A stretch of DNA of 64,000 nt from Ifrita kowaldi. Lineage: Eukaryota; Chordata; Aves; Passeriformes; Cinclosomatidae. Shown piece by piece: positions 60,954-64,000 of this stretch. A program made the translations under genes and the position numbers. The notes under the pieces were generated by a model. It saw only the letters and a list, made by a program, of their open reading frames with translations, was not told the DNA's origin and made no database searches. The number at the start of each line of letters is the position of its first letter. Within the stretch, counting starts at the first letter, position 1. The DNA lies in NCBI GenBank assembly GCA_013398055.1, contig VZRS01007670.1, positions 310,001-374,000 of the forward strand. Reading direction: 5' to 3'.

Positions 60954-62440
60954 TTAAAGATAAAGAGAGAAAATATAGGATAAAGTAGAGAAGAATAAAT
61001 AATTCAGTGCTATTCTTTGTTTCAGTCTTCATGCACCATCATACAGAATTATTTGACAATATCCAATGGAAGTATTTTAATGAGTACATAGGGTACATGA
61101 GAAACATGAGGACATAGGGCTTATGAGGAGGTGCATGCTGAAGTATGACTGCCTAAAAGAAAGACCTTAAAAATAAAATGAGTGAATAAAATTAAAAATT
61201 AATGTCTGAGCTTTCTCTGAATCTTTTACATTTTGAGAGTCATGGAGGAGGGTTCTAAGATGAAAATGTATTTCTGGGCTTCAAAATAAGAAAAAGAGAA
61301 CCATGCTGTCACAACCAGTCTGAGCTGAATCCTTGGAAGTAGTCGAGAACAAGCATTTAATATGTACAAGAAGTGAATTTATCTCTAGAATACTTTTGAC
61401 AGGGTAACAGATCCATAGAAATCTGTAGATGTAACACACCCTGGGTTTAGTACACCCTTTCATCCTGTCCCAATGACATTCCTGTAGGCAAACTTGGGCT
61501 CTCTTTCTTCATTATCCTGTGATGTATGAGAATCAATCAGTTACTGTTAGTGTCCCTTCAGATGATGAAAACATGTCAACAGAGTCTTGCATTTGTCTGT
61601 CCTGGGCAGAGTATTGCTTTCAGTGCTTTCATAAATGATGATGATGATAGACTAACGTATCCTTGTAAAAGTTGCAGATAAAATCAACGTTTTAACAATG
61701 TGTATGGGGCTTGTTGGGGATTGGCAGTCCAAATTTTGGAAAACATATTTAAAGTGACAAGTTGAAGTGATTTGTTCAAGAATTGTTGGAAATGTTACAC
61801 TCAGAAAGGAGAAATTAAATGCCCCAAGATGAAAATACCTGGCTAATCAGGTTATAGTCAGTCAGAAATGAAACATGAGTTAACAGTGGGGTCCTGTGTG
61901 GTTTATTGTGTGCAAGGTGTGAAAAATAATTATTTGAGTCAGTTCTTCTGAGGCCATATCTAGTATGTCGTGTAGTTTTGGTCATCACAGTTTAAAGAAG
62001 AGTTGAGCAAGCTAGAGAAAGTCCAAGAGAGAAGAGTAAGAATGATGAGGGATTTTGAAGACATGACCTGTAAAAGATATTGATAGGATTAGTTTTATTG
62101 AATCTACAAAAAGGAAGACTCAGAGAAAATGTGTTGTCTCTGTTATGTACAAATATGTTGCAAACAGGACGATGATACTGCTTTTCTTGTCCACTTAATG
62201 AAAGAGAAGAATAAATGGGGTTAATCTACAGATTAAGTTTAGGGTAAAAAACATAAAAACTTATCAGGCAGTAAATCTCTGGAATAAACCACCCACACGT
62301 ATTTTCTTTTCTGGAGTTTTCTTCAAATTTGCCAAATGTCTGACAAATGAGTCAGGTATAATTGCTTTTCTTTATTTCATGTAGCTGAAGTAGATGTTCT
62401 GTGAGATCTCATTTCCCGTTCATTAGTATGAATCCATAAC
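60954..62440 (+). pseudogene. Ancient CR1 LINE copy: decayed reverse-transcriptase ORF2 and 3' end
   Basis: Recognisable pieces of CR1 ORF2 occur in the right order. AATAATTCAGTGCTATTCTT and TGTTTCAGTCTTCAT lie at about 60990-61030. GAGTCATGGAGGAGGGTTCT lies near 61238, ACCAGTCTGAGCTGAATCC at 61314-61332 and TTTTGACAGGGTAACAGATC near 61396. An FSTPFHPVPMTFL-type block at 61446-61484 corresponds to the family's FSKAFDTVPHDIL region. An IND-type block lies at 61631-61639. The reverse-transcriptase catalytic motif, normally F-A-D-D, reads V-A-D-K at 61671-61682, so the second catalytic aspartate is lost. A GAGGCCATATCTAGTATGTC segment starts near 61951, AGTCCAAGAGAGAAGAGTAA near 62020 and AATCTCTGGAATAAACC at 62273-62289. 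GGTATAATTGC and GATGTTCTGTGAGATCTCAT near the end match the 3' tail of old amniote CR1. Frame changes and stops (for example TAG at 61485) show it is long dead. About 1.5 kb survives. Confidence 0.85.
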
Positions 62441-63714
62441 ATTTATGTTTATTGTACCAGGTTTATTTAGCATTTCTGTGCCTTGGTTCCTTATGCTTAA
62501 AATAAAATGATACTCTTTCTACATTTGGTAGTCGTGGTGAGAGTATATGTACATGAAATATTTAGATTGCTTGGGTGCTGTGACAATGGAAGCCATATAC
62601 CTTTACACCGTAGAGTGACAGACAGCTACTCTATGCAAAGTCATTGTGAAAATGACATTTCTTTGCCTTGAGTTCTTGTTTTCTATTTCTGGGAGATAGG
62701 AAGATAGAGTGGCTTCACAGGAAGGAAGGAAGTAAAGGAAGTATCTAACCTCAGTTGTGCCTCTTGGGACCCATTGGACAATTTTTGGAGAAGTGTTATT
62801 TGCATATCTCAAATCAACTCTTTGGCAAGTATGGGAAAAGTTCCCAGCTGCCAGTTTTGACAGCCACAATTCTGGCAGCTGTTAGTCTTGAAGGGGAAGG
62901 AGACAAAAAAAAAAAGAAAAAAGTAATGGCATTTGTATTTTTGTAGAGCTTGGGTGACATTTAATATTACCTGCTGAAAATAATAAAAATAAAAAGGCAC
63001 GAATGTGAAGGAGAGAAAAGGGTTCCAACTCATGGAGCAGATAATAGTTATTTAGTATTTTAAAGCAACTCAATGACTATTTCACCTCTGAACAGTTCCT
63101 CTTGCAGCTAGTTAAACTGAAAGTAGAAATAAGAAATTATAGGCTGAAGGAATGGGGTTAAAAATAAATCCTCAAGTGGGCCGGCAAACTGCAACTTCTT
63201 GGGGAAAAGTGGTTTAGCAAATGTCAGTTTTCTGTTGTTATTTTCACAAGAAAAGGTCTGATACTGCTAACTATTTCTCAAAAGGGAGGTTACTTTAATA
63301 TAGAGGTAAAGACATATAATAGTGATTGTATAGAATAAATAGTTTTTTAGGTGTTGGAAGGATTTAGAGGGAAAACTTTACAAAGGGGAGAGATGCTGTT
63401 TCATGCATTTTATTTTTACTTGCAATATTTTGATTGTACTTCTAAACAATAAAACAGATTAATTTTTTCAATGAAGTGTAAGGGGATTTTAAAGAGACAT
63501 CTTGATGTGGCTTGGTACTGGTTGCTGGCCATTTTAGTGGGACTTGTATTTTCATTCACTAGGGGACTCCAGTCTTCTGAATGCAAAGCTGATGTTACAA
63601 GAAATTTTGCTTGATTAGGAAGTATGTAATTTGACCTAAAGGTCACATTACATTTTCTCTTGTGTTGAGGTATTATGGATAGTATTAATCTGTACTCGTC
63701 TTTTGTTTTCTGCT
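62441..63714. other. Non-coding stretch, nothing recognised
   Basis: The longest frame is 88 codons on the minus strand (62603-62869). Short A-runs lie near 62905-62922. No recognisable domain or repeat was seen. Confidence 0.5.
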
Positions 63715-63870
63715 ACATGTTATCATGATGCATTTCCATTACAATAGCAAATAGCCTGTCAACACATTTACTGGACCGTAACCCCCTTGGGATAATCACT
63801 GAATTTTCACCAAGACTGCAATGATTAGTGTTTCTGATTATGATAATCAAATAACTAATTAGCTATCACG
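63715..63870. promoter_or_regulatory. Candidate conserved non-coding element
   Basis: This unique block includes CTGGACCGTAACCCCCTTGG (63771-63790), GGGATAATCACTG, GCAATGATTAGTG, TGATAATCAAATAA and a perfect homeodomain palindrome CTAATTAG (63855-63862). No frame or repeat was found. The dense GATTA/TAATC motifs suggest a homeobox-responsive element; this is an inference only. Confidence 0.33.
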
Positions 63871-64000
63871 TTTCAGAAAAGACATAAAATTTAAAGTGTT
63901 TTCAGAATATGTTAAGACACAAGTTTTTAGGTACTTCCACTATTTTTTCTTTTTTTCCCGAAAGCTTAGAACATGTAGGATGAAATGGAAGTTGCTACTT

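Noticed and set aside
1..64000. tRNA, rRNA, CRISPR array, operon, mitochondrial insert or integrated viral gene
   Set aside because: I saw no cloverleaf with A/B boxes, no regularly spaced identical repeats, no run of adjacent coding frames and no recognisable mitochondrial or viral coding sequence; only LTRs without internal genes were found.

Overview
This window looks like non-coding DNA from a bird nuclear genome. Three observations point to birds. There are several short, 5'-truncated CR1 LINE tails with the GGTTTGGGTTGGAAGGGACC-type 3' end that is abundant in birds. There is a long terminal repeat of a type that I recall as widespread in Neoaves. Interspersed repeats are otherwise sparse in an AT-rich background. 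A 36-base run of N marks a draft assembly. I cannot assign a species; a neoavian bird (for example a passerine) is a reasonable guess, made from memory of repeat families.

No protein-coding gene, exon, rRNA, tRNA or CRISPR array can be supported. The longest open frames are 173, 163, 145, 144 and 141 codons. None shows a recognisable domain. Many lie on repeats, on low-complexity tracts or antisense to an LTR, and they have the length expected by chance in AT-rich DNA of this size. The window is best read as a gene desert or the inside of a very large intron.

Layout. 1.7-2.3 kb: solo LTR. 2.86-2.94 kb: two-copy 40-bp tandem repeat. 4.1-4.5 kb: candidate conserved non-coding block. 6.25-6.42 kb: CR1 tail (minus). 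8.47-8.66 kb: assembly gap flanked by two copies of one sequence. 9.44-9.53 kb: degenerate palindromic old repeat. 15.6-15.9 kb: candidate regulatory block. 17.6-17.7 kb: G-rich tract. 21.08-21.14 kb and 21.79-22.02 kb: CR1 pieces on opposite strands. 30.3, 36.4, 41.3 and 41.8 kb: simple or low-complexity repeats. 46.27-46.40 kb: nested inverted repeats. 46.9-47.4 kb: second probable solo LTR. 53-56 kb: further candidate conserved blocks. 60.5-62.4 kb: A/C-rich tract, then a young CR1 tail probably nested in a roughly 1.5-kb decayed ancient CR1 reverse-transcriptase copy. 63.7-63.9 kb: last candidate conserved block.

I found no convincing new biological system. The points most worth a second look are the duplication around the assembly gap, the nested CR1 pair, the compact nested inverted repeat at 46.3 kb, and several unique AT-rich blocks that keep CpGs and homeodomain-like motifs and could be enhancers. 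The enhancer calls rest on sequence character alone and need cross-species alignment.
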